A stretch of DNA of 35,931 bases, from positions 70,405 to 106,335 of the forward strand of contig NZ_KE387084.1 of NCBI RefSeq assembly GCF_000430445.1. Reading direction: 5' to 3'. Source of the stretch: Saccharomonospora iraqiensis subsp. iraqiensis. Its GTDB lineage: Bacteria > Actinomycetota > Actinomycetes > Mycobacteriales > Pseudonocardiaceae. The position numbers and the translations under genes are program-made. Below, one piece after another: positions 33,145 through 35,931 of this stretch (positions are counted from its first letter, which is position 1; the number at the start of each line of letters is the position of its first letter). The notes beneath the pieces are model-generated. The model did no database searches, was not told the origin of the DNA, and saw only the letters and a program-made list of their open reading frames with translations.

Positions 33145-34166
33145 AGGCGGTCAGGCTGCACCGGTACCACGAACAGCCGGTGCTCGAGGACGTGCCGATG
33201 CCCCGGGCCACGGGGCCGTTCGACGTGGTCGTGCGGATCGGCGGGGCCGGGGTGTGCCGGACGGACCTGCACATCATCGAGCAGCAGTGGGAGGACAAGT
33301 CCGGCGTCACCCTGCCCTACACGATCGGGCACGAGAACGCGGGCTGGGTGCACGAGGTGGGCCCGGCGGTGACCAACGTCGAGGTGGGCGACACCGTCAT
33401 CCTGCACCCCACCCCGACGTGCGGACTGTGCCGGGCGTGCCGGGCGGGCGACGACATGCACTGCGCGGACAACGCCTTCCCCGGCATCGACTCGGACGGC
33501 GGGATGGCCGAGTACCTGCTCACCTCGGCGCGGGCGTGCATCAGGCTCGACCCGGCCACCCGCCCGGAGGACGTGGCGGCGCTGGCCGACGCGGGCATCA
33601 CCGCCTACCACGCGGTGCGCAAGGCGGCGCCGTCGCTGTACCCGGGCACCACGTGCGTGGTCAACGGCGCGGGCGGCCTCGGGCACATCGGCATCCAGGT
33701 GCTGCGGGCGCTGACGGCGACCACGATGGTCGTCGTGGACCGCAACGAGGAGGCGCTGCGCCTGGCCGCCGACCTCGGCGCGGACCACACGGTGCTCGCC
33801 GACGGCAAGCAGGTCGAGTCGGTGCTGGACCTCACCGGCGGGGCCGGGGCGGAGGTGGTGCTGGACTTCGTCGCCGAACAGGGCGCCCAGCAGGACGCGT
33901 TCGCGATGACGCGGCGCGGCGGGTCGCACTACGTCATCGGCTACGGCAGCAACCTCGACATCCCGACGATCGACATCATCTCCACCGAGCGCAACGTGAT
34001 CGGCAACCTGGTCGGCACCTACAACGACCTGGCCGAGCTGATGGTGCTGGCCCAGGCGGGCAAGGTCACCCTGCACACGAGGAAGTACCCGCTGGACGCC
34101 GCGCTGGACGCGCTGGCCGATCTGGACGCCGGGCGCGTCCGCGGCCGCGCGATCCTCGTCCCCTGA
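33141..34166 (+). CDS. Zinc-dependent alcohol dehydrogenase
   Basis: 341 residues, medium-chain dehydrogenase. Catalytic zinc ligands are C39 (GVCRTDLH), H64 and E65 (GHENAGWVHEVG). Structural zinc cysteines are C94, C97, C100 and C108. The Rossmann loop GAGGLGHIGIQ (around 176-186) binds NAD(P). It would oxidise the product of PrmABCD, for example 2-propanol to acetone. Comparable genes follow prmABCD in Gordonia and Rhodococcus. Starts in ATGA overlap with the MIP18 gene. Confidence 0.93.
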   Translation: MKAVRLHRYHEQPVLEDVPMPRATGPFDVVVRIGGAGVCRTDLHIIEQQWEDKSGVTLPYTIGHENAGWVHEVGPAVTNVEVGDTVILHPTPTCGLCRACRAGDDMHCADNAFPGIDSDGGMAEYLLTSARACIRLDPATRPEDVAALADAGITAYHAVRKAAPSLYPGTTCVVNGAGGLGHIGIQVLRALTATTMVVVDRNEEALRLAADLGADHTVLADGKQVESVLDLTGGAGAEVVLDFVAEQGAQQDAFAMTRRGGSHYVIGYGSNLDIPTIDIISTERNVIGNLVGTYNDLAELMVLAQAGKVTLHTRKYPLDAALDALADLDAGRVRGRAILVP

Positions 34167-35888
<1,722 letters not shown>

Positions 35889-35931
35889 CCCGGATCCGGT
35901 CGGGACGCGGCGCCCGCGCGGCCCGCGCCCG

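Overview
The window is very GC-rich DNA with frequent GTG starts, 4-bp stop/start overlaps and actinobacterial families throughout. It is most likely chromosomal DNA of a high-GC actinomycete, plausibly of the Pseudonocardiales. The genus is an inference from gene content; there is no rRNA or other marker in the window.

Left part (1-13.4 kb), ordinary chromosomal genes. In order: the 5' part of a DHA2-type MFS exporter (-), an AbiF-type HEPN protein preceded by a compact RNA with its own terminator-like hairpin, a secreted streptogrisin-type protease (-), a nitronate monooxygenase and TetR regulator (+), an enoyl-CoA hydratase (-), a family X DNA polymerase with a PHP domain (+), an MHS-type transporter (-), and a minus-strand cluster of beta-carbonic anhydrase, an 86-aa hypothetical protein, RtcB RNA ligase and archease.

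Middle part (13.5-23.7 kb), an accessory segment of visibly lower GC studded with insertion-sequence debris. An XRE/nucleotidyltransferase antitoxin-like gene survives, while its downstream partner is cut after about 31 codons by a decayed IS5-type element with perfect terminal repeats. Then comes an operon of MHS transporter, short-chain dehydrogenase, alpha/beta-hydrolase and Baeyer-Villiger monooxygenase, which suggests alcohol to ketone to ester or lactone catabolism. The hydrolase has lost the usual nucleophile serine. Relics of an ABC ATPase and of a FAD/Fe-S oxidoreductase flank it. A methyltransferase/MerR pair lies inside what looks like an IS701-type element with matching CTAG-flanked terminal repeats, and the MerR reading frame ends inside one of them. 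An AraC-type regulator and another broken IS5-type transposase follow.

Right part (23.7-35.9 kb), a complete soluble diiron propane/acetone-type monooxygenase system: a GAF/AAA+/Fis activator lacking the sigma54-contact motif and a companion protein (both -), then a 79-aa protein, prmA, prmB, prmC, prmD, an amidohydrolase, a MIP18-family protein with a long extra C-terminus, a zinc alcohol dehydrogenase and a dedicated GroEL-like chaperonin (all +). Two copies of an inverted repeat (TCTCA-N3-TGAGA) flank the 79-aa gene and are the best candidates for activator binding sites. The expected route is alkane to secondary alcohol (PrmABCD) to ketone (dehydrogenase), with the chaperonin folding the hydroxylase. 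A Baeyer-Villiger enzyme nearby could in principle take a ketone further, but it belongs to the separate accessory segment.
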